Shown here: positions 47,144 through 56,565 of the stretch, in pieces
Numbering within the stretch: position 1 is the stretch's first letter
Layout: each line of letters opens with the position of its first letter
DNA from: Glaciimonas sp. PAMC28666
GTDB lineage: Bacteria; Pseudomonadota; Gammaproteobacteria; Burkholderiales; Burkholderiaceae_D
Assembly: GCF_016917355.1 (NCBI RefSeq)
Contig: NZ_CP070304.1
Coordinates: forward strand, 5,022,001 to 5,086,000
DNA: 64,000 nucleotides
Reading direction: 5' to 3'
The notes under the pieces: model-generated
Seen by the model: only the letters and a program-made list of their open reading frames with translations
Told to the model about the DNA's origin: nothing
The model's database searches: none
Position numbers and translations under genes: made by a program

Positions 47144-48222
47144 AGGGCGGTCCTGCTGGCCGTTTGGCTGGCTATGTTGGTGGTTGAGGTGCTGACTGCC
47201 GCGCTTTTTAATCCCGCTGGCAATTGATCCGATGGGGTCCAGCCATTGGTCGGATGGCCCGCGCTATCAAGTGGAAAATGGCAACGCACTTGTGACCCTG
47301 CCACACCTGTGAGCAGCGGGCGCTCTTCAACGCACCGCGCCACCGCATAACGACAGCGTGGACTAAGCAAGCATCCTGATGGCCGATCGTACAGGCCTGG
47401 AACCACGCCGGGAATTGTCTGCAACCGGTCGCGACCGATATTATGTTCGGGCAATGCAGCGAGCAAAGCCTGTGTGTAAGGATGTTGTGGTGTCTGAAAA
47501 ATGGTGGGAACCAAGCCTGTTTCCAACACTTGCCCTGCATACATCACAACGACCCGCTGCGCGGTTTGTGCTACCACACTGAGATCGTGCGTAATCAACA
47601 TCAAGGCCATGCCGCGATCACGCTGTAGCTGCAGCAACAATTCCAGCATTTGCGCCTGAACCGTGACATCCAGGGCGGTCGTCGGCTCATCGGCGATCAG
47701 CAGACGCGGATTGCAGGCAATCGCGATCGCGACCATGACCCGCTGGCTCATCCCGCCCGACAGTTGATGCGGATAGGCATCAAGGCGTCGTTCGGGATCC
47801 GGAATATCCACTTGCTTGAGCAACGCCAGGGCCCGATCCCGTAGTTCTTTATGAGAACCGCCCTGATGGACGCGTAAGGTTTCGATCAGTTGATAGGCGA
47901 CCGTAAAGGAGGGATTCAGACTTGTCATCGGGTCCTGAAAAATCATCGCGATGTCTTTGCCCAACAACTTCCGGCGCTCTTTCTGTGGCATCTTCAACAG
48001 ATCACGCCCATCGAATGCCATCCGTTCGGCATTGACGCGTCCCGGATAATCGATCAATCCCATCAGCGCCAGAGAGGTGACACTCTTACCGGAACCGGAC
48101 TCGCCAACAATACCGACTATTTCTCCTGCTTCAATGGTGAGATCAAGGCCGTCAACGGCCGTAAAAGGAGAAGCGGTTGATCCGAACTCAACCCCGAGAT
48201 TTTTGATTTCCAGCAATGCCAT
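47140..48222 (-). CDS. dppD: dipeptide ABC transporter ATP-binding protein (DppD)
   Basis: This is the second ATPase, with [16 protein letters not shown], the signature [16 protein letters not shown], Walker [17 protein letters not shown] and a Cys-rich C-terminal motif [18 protein letters not shown]. The C-terminus is extended by a Ser/Thr-rich tail. The frame extends to 48261, but ATG 48222 ([14 protein letters not shown]) is the family start, giving about 360 residues. Confidence 0.94.
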   Translation of the reverse strand: MALLEIKNLGVEFGSTASPFTAVDGLDLTIEAGEIVGIVGESGSGKSVTSLALMGLIDYPGRVNAERMAFDGRDLLKMPQKERRKLLGKDIAMIFQDPMTSLNPSFTVAYQLIETLRVHQGGSHKELRDRALALLKQVDIPDPERRLDAYPHQLSGGMSQRVMVAIAIACNPRLLIADEPTTALDVTVQAQMLELLLQLQRDRGMALMLITHDLSVVAQTAQRVVVMYAGQVLETGLVPTIFQTPQHPYTQALLAALPEHNIGRDRLQTIPGVVPGLYDRPSGCLLSPRCRYAVARCVEERPLLTGVAGSQVRCHFPLDSAGHPTNGWTPSDQLPAGLKSAAVSTSTTNIASQTASRTAL

Positions 48223-48264
48223 GGTTGCTCGCTCTGTTAGGTTAGTCATCAATGCATCCATGCA

Positions 48265-49293
48265 TCAGCGTTTCAGTTTTGGATCGAGTGCATCACGCAG
48301 CCCGTCACCCATCAAATTGAACGCCAGCACCGAAACCAGAATGGCCAGTCCGGGGAAGGTCACGACCCACCATGCGCTTTGAATAAATTCCAGCGCGCTG
48401 GCCAGCATCGATCCCCATTCCGGCGTCGGTGGTTGTGCACCAAGGCCGAGAAAACCAAGGGCTGCAGCATCCAGAATCGCCGTAGAAAATCCTAGCGTAG
48501 CCTGTACGATAAGGGGGGCCGCGCAGTTCGGCAGCACGCAATTAAACATGATACGTGCGGTGCCAGCACCGGCAATGCGCGATGCGCTGACGTAGTCTTT
48601 GGTCAGTTCGCCAATGACTGCTGCACGCGTCTGGCGCGCATAGTGCGGCAACATGACGATCGCAATCGCGTACATCGCATTCATCAGTCCCGGTCCCAAA
48701 ATGGCGACGACTGCGACTGCCAGCAGCAAACTTGGCAGCGCCAGCATGATATCCATCAAGCGCATAATCGCTACTTCAATCACGCCGCGAAAGTAACCCG
48801 CCAGCAGGCCAAGAACAATCCCAAGCACCAAGGACAATGAGACTGATACCAGTCCTATCACCAACGATAAGCGCGCACCGTGGATCAGGCGCGACAACAT
48901 ATCGCGGCCCACCGGATCGGTTCCAAGCAAAAACCTGGCAGAACCGCCGCTTTGCCACACAGGGGGCACCAGGGTCGCATCCCGAAATTGCTCGATAGGA
49001 GAATGCGGTGAGATCACGTCTGCGAACAGGGCCGCCAGTAAGATGATGAACACCACAACCAGCCCGATCACCGCACCACGATTTTGGCTAAAATAACCCC
49101 AAAATTCGCGCAATGCATGCGGCGGCGCAGTGGGCGAGGTTTTGTTTGGCGTTTGCGCCTGAATGGCTGACGGGTGGCTTATGACAGGATTAATGACAGG
49201 ATTAATGACAGGATTAATGGCGGGATTAATAGCGGGGTTGATGGCACCGTTGATGGCACCATCAGACGTTGAATTAGGTGTGGTCTCGTTCAT
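48265..49293 (-). CDS. dppC: dipeptide ABC transporter permease (DppC) with repeat-bearing N-terminus
   Basis: This is a 342-residue inner-membrane permease with five or six spans. The core starts at LREFWGYFSQNRGAVIGLVVV near residue 60. The EAA-type coupling motif lies near SRIAGAGTARIMFNCVLPN. The first 60 residues are unusual: a run of INPA/INPV tetrapeptides at about residues 13-36, encoded by the 12-bp array at 49186-49257. Known DppC proteins have only a short leader before the first span, so this extension is an insertion-like expansion. It overlaps dppB by 4 bp. Confidence 0.92.
   Translation of the reverse strand: MNETTPNSTSDGAINGAINPAINPAINPVINPVINPVISHPSAIQAQTPNKTSPTAPPHALREFWGYFSQNRGAVIGLVVVFIILLAALFADVISPHSPIEQFRDATLVPPVWQSGGSARFLLGTDPVGRDMLSRLIHGARLSLVIGLVSVSLSLVLGIVLGLLAGYFRGVIEVAIMRLMDIMLALPSLLLAVAVVAILGPGLMNAMYAIAIVMLPHYARQTRAAVIGELTKDYVSASRIAGAGTARIMFNCVLPNCAAPLIVQATLGFSTAILDAAALGFLGLGAQPPTPEWGSMLASALEFIQSAWWVVTFPGLAILVSVLAFNLMGDGLRDALDPKLKR
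49186..49257 (-). repeat. in-frame 12-bp tandem array within dppC, 6 copies
   Basis: Units of the form AGGATTAATGAC (plus strand) encode Ile-Asn-Pro-Val/Ala on the minus strand. Copies diverge progressively towards the start codon. Copy-number change by slippage would add or remove four residues without shifting the frame. Confidence 0.93.
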
Positions 49294-50300
49294 GAGTTAT
49301 GCCGTATGCGAGGATTAATCACGCCATACAACAGGTCGACGACCAGGTTGACGATGATAATGATGGTGGCAGAAAGTAAAATACCGCCCTGGACCACCGG
49401 ATAATCACGCCGCTGAATGGCGCCCACCAGCCATTTGCCAATACCGGGCCAGGAGAATATCGTTTCGGTCAAGATCGCGCCGGCCAGCAATGTACCGACC
49501 TGCAAGCCGATCACCGTCACCACTGGGATCAATGCATTACGCAATGCATGGACGCCAATCACGCGCCACGGCGACAACCCTTTTGCACGTGCTGTGCGGA
49601 CATAATCTTCACGCAATACTTCCAACATCGCGGAGCGCGTCATGCGCGCAACTACCGCCAGAGGAATAGTCCCAAGTGCAATCGTCGGCAATATCAAATG
49701 TGACAAGGCGGATTTAAACGCGCCCGGGTCACCCGCCAACAAGCTATCAACCAGCATGAATCCGGTCACCTGCGGAATATCGTATAACAAATCAATGCGT
49801 CCAGATACGGGGGTCCATCCCAACGTCACGGAAAATAACAAAATCAGCAACAAAGCCCACCAGAACACCGGCATCGAATATCCTGTGAGCGATGCGCCCA
49901 TGACAGAGTAATCGAGGACTGTATTGCGCTTCACGGCAGCCAATATGCCGGCAGGGATGCCGATCACGAGGGCCAACAACATGGCGCAGGTGGAGAGTTC
50001 CAGCGTCGCCGGGAACAATGTGAGAAATTCGCTTAATACCGATTCATGGGTGGTGACAGAGGTACCGAGATTGCCGTGGAATACCTGCCCCAGGTAGGTG
50101 AAATACTGCACATACAACGGTTTATCGAGGCCAAACTCTTTCATCATCTGAGCGTAACGGATGGGGTCCATGCCGCGCTCACCCGATATCGCTTCCACGA
50201 CATTGCCGGGAATCATATGAATTAATAAAAATACGAGCAATGTGATGCCCAGAAAGGTCGGAATGACCAAACCTGCGCGCCGCAAAAGAAATCCAAACAT
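49290..50300 (-). CDS. dppB: dipeptide ABC transporter permease (DppB)
   Basis: This is a 336-residue permease with six spans. The start FLLRRAGLVIPTFLGITLLVF, the cytoplasmic motif RTARAKGLSPWRVIGVHALRN and the LTETIFSWPGIGKWLVGAI end are diagnostic. It forms the channel with DppC. A strong hairpin with T-run separates it from dppA, so it may be read through from dppA at a reduced level. Confidence 0.95.
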   Translation of the reverse strand: MFGFLLRRAGLVIPTFLGITLLVFLLIHMIPGNVVEAISGERGMDPIRYAQMMKEFGLDKPLYVQYFTYLGQVFHGNLGTSVTTHESVLSEFLTLFPATLELSTCAMLLALVIGIPAGILAAVKRNTVLDYSVMGASLTGYSMPVFWWALLLILLFSVTLGWTPVSGRIDLLYDIPQVTGFMLVDSLLAGDPGAFKSALSHLILPTIALGTIPLAVVARMTRSAMLEVLREDYVRTARAKGLSPWRVIGVHALRNALIPVVTVIGLQVGTLLAGAILTETIFSWPGIGKWLVGAIQRRDYPVVQGGILLSATIIIIVNLVVDLLYGVINPRIRHNS

Positions 50301-50318
50301 AGGAAATACCTATTCAAT

Positions 50319-50380
50319 AAAAAAGACGACGACGTAAAAGTAAATTCAGCTTTATGTGCTACATCTACTTTAACGTCGTC
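50319..50380 (-). terminator. hairpin with T-run between dppA and dppB
   Basis: TACTTTAACGTCGTC (50366-50380) and GACGACGTAAAAGTA (50328-50342) form a 15-bp stem with one mismatch and a 23-base loop. On the minus strand it is followed closely by six T (50324-50319). The position suggests partial termination that lowers permease and ATPase expression relative to the binding protein. Confidence 0.8.
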
Positions 50381-50576
50381 ACTATGGCTTTTTGTGCCCG
50401 CTTAGGGAATATCCCACATCGAATTCAACCATTGCTATAACGTTGCATATTCCTGACTGCGTGCGCAGATCTTGCTCCGAAAGTTTCTTTTACAAAACCA
50501 CCTAATGAAAATCTGCGCCCACAGGACAGGCCGATGAAACAGTTTAATAAAACAATCTGCTAATTTGCCGGAAGCT

Positions 50577-52193
50577 TTATTTTACTAAATCAACTTTATC
50601 AAAAAAGAAGCTATAGGGCGTTGCTGGAATCTTGAAGCCAATGACATTTTTGCGAACCGGCACAAAACCGACTGAATGCGCTATATCAATCCACGGCGCT
50701 TCCTCGTGCACGATCACCTGAGCTTTTTCGTACAAGGCTGCCCGATCACTTTGCTTCGACACCAGCTTGGCTTTTTGAATCAACGCATCAAAATCTTTAT
50801 CACACCAACGTGATACATTACCGCCGCCTTTGACGCCGTCACAGCTGAGTAAATTGCCGAAGAAGTTATCCGGATCACCGTTATCGCCAGACCAGCCAAA
50901 CATCATCGATTGTTGATCGCCCTGCTTGCTGCGCTTGAGATATTCGCCCCATTCATAGGTCGTCAGTTTGACCTTGATGCCAATTTTTGCCCAATCGGCT
51001 TGAATCAATTCACCGATACGTTTTCCGTCCGGATTGTAAGGACGCTGAACCGGCAGATACCACATTTCAATCTCGGCACCATTCGGGTAGCCAGCCTTGG
51101 CTAACAGTTCTTTGGCTTTTTTGAGATCGTACGGGTAATCTTTAATTTTGTCGTTATACGACCAAAGTGTTGGCGGAATCGGATTTTTTGCGACCTGCCC
51201 CGCACCTTGGTAAACCGTTTTAAGGATCGTTTCCTTATCGATTGCCATGCTCAATGCTTGCCGCACCAGCTTGTTATCGAACGGTTTTTTCTCAACGTTA
51301 AAGGCAATGTAACCGATGTTCATACCGGGTTTTGAAATCAGATTAATATTGCTATCTGCTTTCATTGAGGCTAAATCCGCAGGCTTCGGATAAGACATTA
51401 CCTGACACTCGTTCGCTTTCAGCTTGGCATAACGTACCGATGCGTCAGGCGTGATGGCATAAATCAGGTTATCAATTTTTGGACGTCCGCCCCAATAGGC
51501 GTCAAATGCCTTATAGCGAATAACGGCATCCTTTTGATACGATACAAATTCAAACGGCCCCGTACCGATTGGGTCACGATCAAGAAGTTCACGAGTACCG
51601 GCTTTTTGCAATTGCGTCGCATACTCTTCGGAATAAATTGATGCAAAATACATGACCAGATCGGCCAGGAACGGCGATTCAGCGTGCTTGAGTTTAAAAC
51701 GCACGGTGCTGTCATCGACCTTTTCTACTTTGTCGATGATGTTGTTAAGACCCATATCGAGGTAGTAACCGAAAGTCTGTCCGCGTTCCAGAGTATGGTA
51801 AGGATTTGCAGGGTTGCCCATGCGATCAAAAGTAAACACGACGTCGTCGGCATTGAAGTCGCGCGACGGTTTGAATTTGGCGTTGCTATGAAACTTTACG
51901 CCCTTGCGTAACTTGAAGGTGTACACCGTGCCGTCGTCCGAGATGGTCCAGGATTCTGCTAACGCTGGCTTAATGGTAGTCGTTCCCAGTTCAAATTCAA
52001 CCAGACGATTAAAGAGTGGACTTGCAGAAGCGTCAAAAGTGGTACCTGTGGTGTAGAGCTGAGGACTAAATCCTTCTGGGCTAGCTTCCGAACAGTAAAC
52101 CAAGGTTTTTTTGGCTTGCGCTGAGGCCAGCCCGGCACAAACGCTGAGGACAGCTACTAAGCCCAGTTTGGCAACAAATTTTCCATTTTTCAT
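50577..52193 (-). CDS. dppA: periplasmic dipeptide-binding protein (DppA)
   Basis: This is a 538-residue SBP family 5 protein. The signal peptide is MKNGKFVAKLGLVAVLSVC through GLASAQA. The mature part starts TLVYCSEASPEGFSPQLY, continues TYTFKLRKGVKFHSNAKFKP and contains MNIGYIAFNVEKKPFDN, typical of DppA. It binds peptides in the periplasm and delivers them to DppBCDF. The upstream gap carries a 13-bp tandem array. The next upstream gene, on the same strand, is an Xaa-Pro peptidase. Confidence 0.96.
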   Translation of the reverse strand: MKNGKFVAKLGLVAVLSVCAGLASAQAKKTLVYCSEASPEGFSPQLYTTGTTFDASASPLFNRLVEFELGTTTIKPALAESWTISDDGTVYTFKLRKGVKFHSNAKFKPSRDFNADDVVFTFDRMGNPANPYHTLERGQTFGYYLDMGLNNIIDKVEKVDDSTVRFKLKHAESPFLADLVMYFASIYSEEYATQLQKAGTRELLDRDPIGTGPFEFVSYQKDAVIRYKAFDAYWGGRPKIDNLIYAITPDASVRYAKLKANECQVMSYPKPADLASMKADSNINLISKPGMNIGYIAFNVEKKPFDNKLVRQALSMAIDKETILKTVYQGAGQVAKNPIPPTLWSYNDKIKDYPYDLKKAKELLAKAGYPNGAEIEMWYLPVQRPYNPDGKRIGELIQADWAKIGIKVKLTTYEWGEYLKRSKQGDQQSMMFGWSGDNGDPDNFFGNLLSCDGVKGGGNVSRWCDKDFDALIQKAKLVSKQSDRAALYEKAQVIVHEEAPWIDIAHSVGFVPVRKNVIGFKIPATPYSFFFDKVDLVK

Positions 52194-52236
52194 CGTTCAT
52201 CTCTTCCAGGGTTATGCTGCAATATCGTTGTTCAAG

Positions 52237-52314
52237 GTCATTATTCGAGGTCGTAATTCGAAGTCGTAATTCGACGCCGTAATTCGAAGTCGAAATTCGA
52301 AGTCGTAATTCGAC
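52237..52314. repeat. tandem array, 13-bp unit (GTCGTAATTCGAA), 6 copies
   Basis: Six contiguous 13-bp units vary as GTCGTAATTCGAA, GTCGTAATTCGAC, GCCGTAATTCGAA and similar. The array lies in the 231-bp gap upstream of dppA and downstream of the Xaa-Pro peptidase gene, within the likely dppA promoter or leader. Confidence 0.9.
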
Positions 52315-52424
52315 GCCGTTTTACCCAGGGATTGTTTTTCACACACTCTATCGGTAAATTGGCGGTTTCGGAAGACAACAAATACCAGGTGCTGCTTCCA
52401 TTCTGCTTCCTTGCTTACCGGTTT

Positions 52425-53858
52425 CTACATAGCCATCACGGCTTCAACTTCTTCACAGGTTTTAGGAATTGCAGGTCCCAATACGCGCGAGCCAGTCAGC
52501 GTCACCAAGACGTTATCTTCAATGCGTATGCCGCCGAAATCCATATACTCAACAAAACGGTCATAGTTAATCAGATCCGCATGCAGGCCCTTGTCACCAT
52601 TAGTCATCCAGCGCTTGATCAGCTCGGGAATAAAATAAATGCCTGGTTCCACAGTGACGACCATACCGGCTAGCAATGGTTTTGCCATGCGCAAATTACG
52701 GAGGCCAAACAAGTCGCTACGCGTCACCGTCACGTCGTAACCCACTGCCGTCTCGCCGAGTCCTTCCATATCGTGCACGTCCAATCCAATTTGATGACCG
52801 AGCCCATGGGGAAAGCATATGGCGTAAGCACCGGAATCGACAACCTCCTGGGGATCGCCTTTAAAAAGACCGAGTGCCGACAGGCCATTCACTATTTCCA
52901 GTGCTGCCAGACGATGCAGCGCAAGATACGATACTCCCGGACGGATAGCGGCGATGGCACACATTTGTGCGGATAAGACAATCTCGTAGACAGCGCGTTG
53001 GCGGGGGCTAAATTTTCCGCCGACCGGTATTGTCCGTGTTATGTCTGAAGCGTAACCCAACGCGCTTGATACGCCTGAATCATTGACTACTAAATCCCCG
53101 GCGGCCAATTGTTGGGTATGATCGCGGCTGTGCAGTATTTCGCCATGTCGGGTAAAAATGACGGGGTAAGCACCATGCAGATCATAACCACGCATGATGC
53201 CTTCGATGGTGCCCACCACCTGATATTCAAACACTCCCGGCCGCGACTGTTGCATCGCCGCGATGTGCATTTCTTTGGTAATGACTAAAGCACGCTCCAT
53301 TTCGGCTATTTCTTCGGGTTCTTTTATTTCACGCAAACCGATGATCGCCGCGATCAGCCCTGGCGATGCACCGGCATCAACCTGTTCTGGCGTACAGCCA
53401 AAAAGACCGGCCAGCATTAACGTTGACTCGCCACGATAAGGCGGTAAGTAATGGATGGTGCGCCCATTGCTGCGCGCCTCTGCAATGACTGCGTGAAGGG
53501 CGTGACTGGGTTTCACCACAGCATAAGCGGCATCAGCGAGAGTAGTGTGAGGAGCGACAACGCCGACCGATGCAGCAAGCGCGACTAACGACGGCTGTTG
53601 TCCGGTCCATACCACTTCTTCGATAGTCGGGTCATCGCCAAACAGAAGATCCAGCCCGCCGTCGATATCGATGACGCCGACCAGATAAGGTTGGTTCAGG
53701 CCAAAAAAATAAGAGAACGAGGAATCCTGTCGAAATGGGTAATTGTTATGCGGATAATTCATGGAGGCGTGAGCGTTGCCCGAAATTAAAAGCAATCCGG
53801 ACGAAAACTGTTGTCTTAACTTTTGTCGCCGCCTGGCGTATTGCACACTTTCGAACAT
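52425..53858 (-). CDS. Xaa-Pro aminopeptidase (M24B family)
   Basis: This is a 477-residue dinuclear metalloprotease that removes an N-terminal residue before proline. The N-terminal creatinase-like domain has NYPFRQDSSFSYFFGLNQP. Metal ligands are Asp in VVNDSGVSSALGYASDITR, His in CFPHGLGHQIGLDVHD, and Glu in VVTVEPGIYF and GGIRIEDNVLVT. The gene sits between an XRE-cupin regulator and the dpp operon. Peptide uptake and proline-peptide cleavage on one strand indicate a peptide-utilisation cluster. It could be named pepP. Confidence 0.93.
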   Translation of the reverse strand: MFESVQYARRRQKLRQQFSSGLLLISGNAHASMNYPHNNYPFRQDSSFSYFFGLNQPYLVGVIDIDGGLDLLFGDDPTIEEVVWTGQQPSLVALAASVGVVAPHTTLADAAYAVVKPSHALHAVIAEARSNGRTIHYLPPYRGESTLMLAGLFGCTPEQVDAGASPGLIAAIIGLREIKEPEEIAEMERALVITKEMHIAAMQQSRPGVFEYQVVGTIEGIMRGYDLHGAYPVIFTRHGEILHSRDHTQQLAAGDLVVNDSGVSSALGYASDITRTIPVGGKFSPRQRAVYEIVLSAQMCAIAAIRPGVSYLALHRLAALEIVNGLSALGLFKGDPQEVVDSGAYAICFPHGLGHQIGLDVHDMEGLGETAVGYDVTVTRSDLFGLRNLRMAKPLLAGMVVTVEPGIYFIPELIKRWMTNGDKGLHADLINYDRFVEYMDFGGIRIEDNVLVTLTGSRVLGPAIPKTCEEVEAVMAM

Positions 53859-53915
53859 GTTTATCCTTAATTTTTTTAATCATGCCATGACCAGATTAGC
53901 AAAATCTATACCAGA

Positions 53916-54542
53916 CTAAGAATTTTCTGTACCTTTTAGAAACCTTTCGTAATTCCCATGCTTTTCCTCTATGACATTTCCATGTTCGTCATCGAAAAGT
54001 TGCGCAGTACCAACCCATAACAATTCGGCTTGCTTGCTTTTGTGCATTAACGCCTCAACAGTGTGCGGAATGTTGCCATCGAAGTGAAGACTATCTCCGG
54101 CACACAACACGAAATGTTGCAGACCGACCGTATATTCCACTTGTCCGCTCAACACAAACACCATTTCATCACCGTCATGCGACACCATTTCAGACTTGTA
54201 TCCGCACGGCATGGTGAACTTGACCGAATGCACCTGGCTGCCGGGAAAAACCGTCGATAAGCGCTCATACTTCACCGGTCCGCTAGCGACTGTGTAAGTT
54301 TGGCGCTGATCCTGATAGGAGTCGGGCTGTATTTGCTCAGGCTGCTTAATCAGGTCGCCAATCACGACCCCAAGCGCTTTCGCGATAACGACTAATGAGG
54401 TAATGGATGGCGTGGTCAGGTTGCGCTCGACCTGCGATAGAAAGCCCGCTGTCAACCCGGTCTCGCGGGCGACTTGCATCAGCGTTTTTTTCACCGCATG
54501 GCGCCGCGTCCGAATGGTCTTTCCTAACTGTGGTAGTGCCAT
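53916..54542 (-). CDS. XRE-cupin transcriptional regulator
   Basis: The N-terminal HTH_3 domain is at residues 8-62 (RTRRHAVKKTLMQVARETGL, GFLSQVERNLTTPSITSLV). The C-terminal cupin is at about 110-185 (MVSHDGDEMVFVLSGQVEY, CAGDSLHFDGNIPHTVEAL). This PuuR-like architecture senses small metabolites, often amines or amino acids. It lies 57 bp upstream of the peptidase gene in the same orientation, so it may regulate the peptidase and dpp genes. Two TAGT-N3-ACTA sites lie in its own upstream region. Confidence 0.93.
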   Translation of the reverse strand: MALPQLGKTIRTRRHAVKKTLMQVARETGLTAGFLSQVERNLTTPSITSLVVIAKALGVVIGDLIKQPEQIQPDSYQDQRQTYTVASGPVKYERLSTVFPGSQVHSVKFTMPCGYKSEMVSHDGDEMVFVLSGQVEYTVGLQHFVLCAGDSLHFDGNIPHTVEALMHKSKQAELLWVGTAQLFDDEHGNVIEEKHGNYERFLKGTENS

Positions 54543-54623
54543 AGTGTCCCCGCCTCTTTACCCGTTAATTTTTTAGCGCCGTTTTTATTTAGCATTCATG
54601 CGCTGGTAAAGTGAGGGAAATTA
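54543..54623. other. leader of the XRE-cupin gene
   Basis: This stretch lies between the regulator's start codon and the first candidate operator. A half-site TAGTGTC sits at the start codon (54542-54548). No further feature was recognised. Confidence 0.4.
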
Positions 54624-54668
54624 TAGTCATACTAAAATCGCAGTCAAGTATAAATTGTAGTGACACTA
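54624..54668. promoter_or_regulatory. two candidate operators TAGT-N3-ACTA upstream of the XRE-cupin gene
   Basis: TAGTCATACTA (54624-54634) and TAGTGACACTA (54658-54668) are short inverted repeats spaced 34 bp centre to centre, about three helical turns. The surroundings are AT-rich (TATAATTTTTTC just beyond), which fits a promoter. Autoregulation by the XRE-cupin protein is the simplest reading. Confidence 0.6.
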
Positions 54669-54823
54669 TAATTTTTTCTCATTAGCATGGGTAAAGATCA
54701 ACTATGAGCGTTCAAACATGTGGCTTAAAAATTCCGATGATAGAAAGCGAGCCTGGCGGTTATGCAAGGCATTAGCAACAATTTAGTGAATAATCAAAAC
54801 CTGAGAGAATCGTCGCTTTGATC

Positions 54824-54907
54824 CAGTAACTTAGCTAGTAACTAAGCTAGTAACTAAGCCCTGAACTAAGCCAATAGCTAAGCCATGAACTAAGCCGGTA
54901 GCTTAGT
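54824..54907. repeat. tandem array, 12-bp unit (TAGTAACTAAGC), 7 copies
   Basis: Seven 12-bp units end at the rarA stop region. The plus-strand consensus is TAGTAACTAAGC with variants such as CATGAACTAAGC and CAATAGCTAAGC. The last unit overlaps the rarA stop codon by a few bases. It lies between rarA and the XRE-cupin regulator, at the left edge of the ancestral housekeeping block. Confidence 0.9.
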
Positions 54908-56207
54908 CTCCACGCGCCTTTTCATCCAAATCGCGTAGCCAGTTCAATTTCTCCCCAATTTTGACCTCGACGCCTCTTGGCACCGGGACGTACCAGCCAG
55001 GATCGGGCATCCCGTCGGGCAGATAGGTCTCTCCTGCCGCATAGGCGTTAGGTTCATCGTGCGCGTAGCGATAGGCATGACCGTAACCCAGCTCTTTCAT
55101 TAACTTGGTGGGTGCGTTGCGCAAATGGACCGGGACTTCCCGCGATTTATCCTGTTTTACAAACGCCATCGCCTGATTGAACGCGTTGTAGCCGGCGTTA
55201 CTTTTGGCGGCGATTGCCAGATAGATGACCGCCTGCCCCAGCGCTAACTCACCTTCTGGCGAACCTAAACGTTCAAAAGTATTCGCGGCATCGTTCGCAA
55301 TTTGAATGGCGCGCGGATCGGCCAGACCGATATCCTCCCACGCCATACGGACGATACGACGCGAGAGATATTTGGCGTCAGCCCCACCATCAAGCATCCG
55401 ACATAGCCAATACAATGCGGCATCGGGATTCGAACCTCGCACCGATTTGTGCAACGCCGATATCTGATCGTAAAAGTTGTCTCCGCCTTTATCGAAGCGG
55501 CGCGCATTCAGCGTCAATGCATTTTGGATAAACTCTGCTGTGATGCGATTGGTGCGCGCTGCGGTGGATGCGGTATTGGTCTGTTCCAGTAAATTAAGCA
55601 GTCTGCGCGCATCACCATCGGCATAGCCGACCAAGGTGTCTATCGCGGCTTCTTCGAATTCCAGATGTGGCAGCACCGTGGCGTGCGCGCGGGCTAATAG
55701 TTGCTTGAGCTCTTCGTCCGTGAGCGACTTCAACACGTAGACCTGGGCGCGAGACAGCAACGCAGAATTAACCTCAAACGAAGGATTTTCCGTGGTCGCG
55801 CCAATCAGCGTCACCAGACCAGACTCTGCATAGGGCAACAGCGCATCTTGTTGCGATTTATTGAATCGATGTATCTCATCGACAAACAGAATGGTGTGCT
55901 TACCCATCGCCAGGTTTTGCTCTGCACGCTCCATTGCCGCACGAATATCTTTAACCCCGGAAAACACCGCTGACAAGGCGATGAATTCACATGCAAACGC
56001 ATTTGCCGTCAGACGGGCCAAGGTAGTTTTGCCCACCCCGGGCGGCCCCCATAAAATCATGGAATGCGGCTTGCCGGACTCAAAGGCCAGCCGCAGGGGC
56101 TTGCCTACTCCCAACAAATGGCTCTGACCGATCACATCATCGAGTTTAGCGGGACGGAGGGCCTCCGCCAGCGGTGGCGTGGGTTCTACCTTGAATAGAT
56201 CGGACAT
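54903..56207 (-). CDS. rarA: replication-associated recombination protein A (MgsA/RarA)
   Basis: This is an AAA+ ATPase of 434 residues linked to replication forks. Walker A is GPPGVGKTTLARL near residue 55, Walker B is TILFVDEIHRFNKSQQD, sensor 1 is LIGATTENPSFEVNSALLSR, and the C-terminal tetramerisation domain ends with VPRGVEVKIGEKLNWLRDLD. The frame extends to 56333, but ATG 56207 (MSDLFKVEPTPPLAEALRP) is the conserved start. It lies in the ftsK-lolA-rarA order on the minus strand. Confidence 0.96.
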   Translation of the reverse strand: MSDLFKVEPTPPLAEALRPAKLDDVIGQSHLLGVGKPLRLAFESGKPHSMILWGPPGVGKTTLARLTANAFACEFIALSAVFSGVKDIRAAMERAEQNLAMGKHTILFVDEIHRFNKSQQDALLPYAESGLVTLIGATTENPSFEVNSALLSRAQVYVLKSLTDEELKQLLARAHATVLPHLEFEEAAIDTLVGYADGDARRLLNLLEQTNTASTAARTNRITAEFIQNALTLNARRFDKGGDNFYDQISALHKSVRGSNPDAALYWLCRMLDGGADAKYLSRRIVRMAWEDIGLADPRAIQIANDAANTFERLGSPEGELALGQAVIYLAIAAKSNAGYNAFNQAMAFVKQDKSREVPVHLRNAPTKLMKELGYGHAYRYAHDEPNAYAAGETYLPDGMPDPGWYVPVPRGVEVKIGEKLNWLRDLDEKARGD

Positions 56208-56565
56208 GGGAAAAAAGGCTCTGCAAAAATAGTGGCTGGTTAAAAATGAAGACCGGTACAACGATAGCGTCCACCACAGTTTAACGCATGCTGCCAGAAG
56301 TATGGCTCGGCGCTGAATGCTGTTGTATGGCATAGAGTGGCTTAGAGTGGCAACCTCACGCGCTCAACCTGACCCAATGATCGCGCATCAAAAGTGACCA
56401 GAAAATTGTGAAAAGCTGGCATGGATGGGCAGAAAGGTGCCGATTATGAGAAAATCCGCCGTGATCCGTGGTACGACTTCAAATAGCCGTCGCCACCAAT
56501 CAAAGTATGCCCATATTGGACATCGACAAAACGCAATAGCAACGCCCACTCTTCACTATTTTTCT
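56208..56565. other. divergent spacer between rarA and fdxA
   Basis: This region should contain promoters for rarA (minus) and fdxA (plus). The open frame upstream of the fdxA start (from 56425) shows no ferredoxin sequence and is not counted as coding. No palindrome of note was found. Confidence 0.4.
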
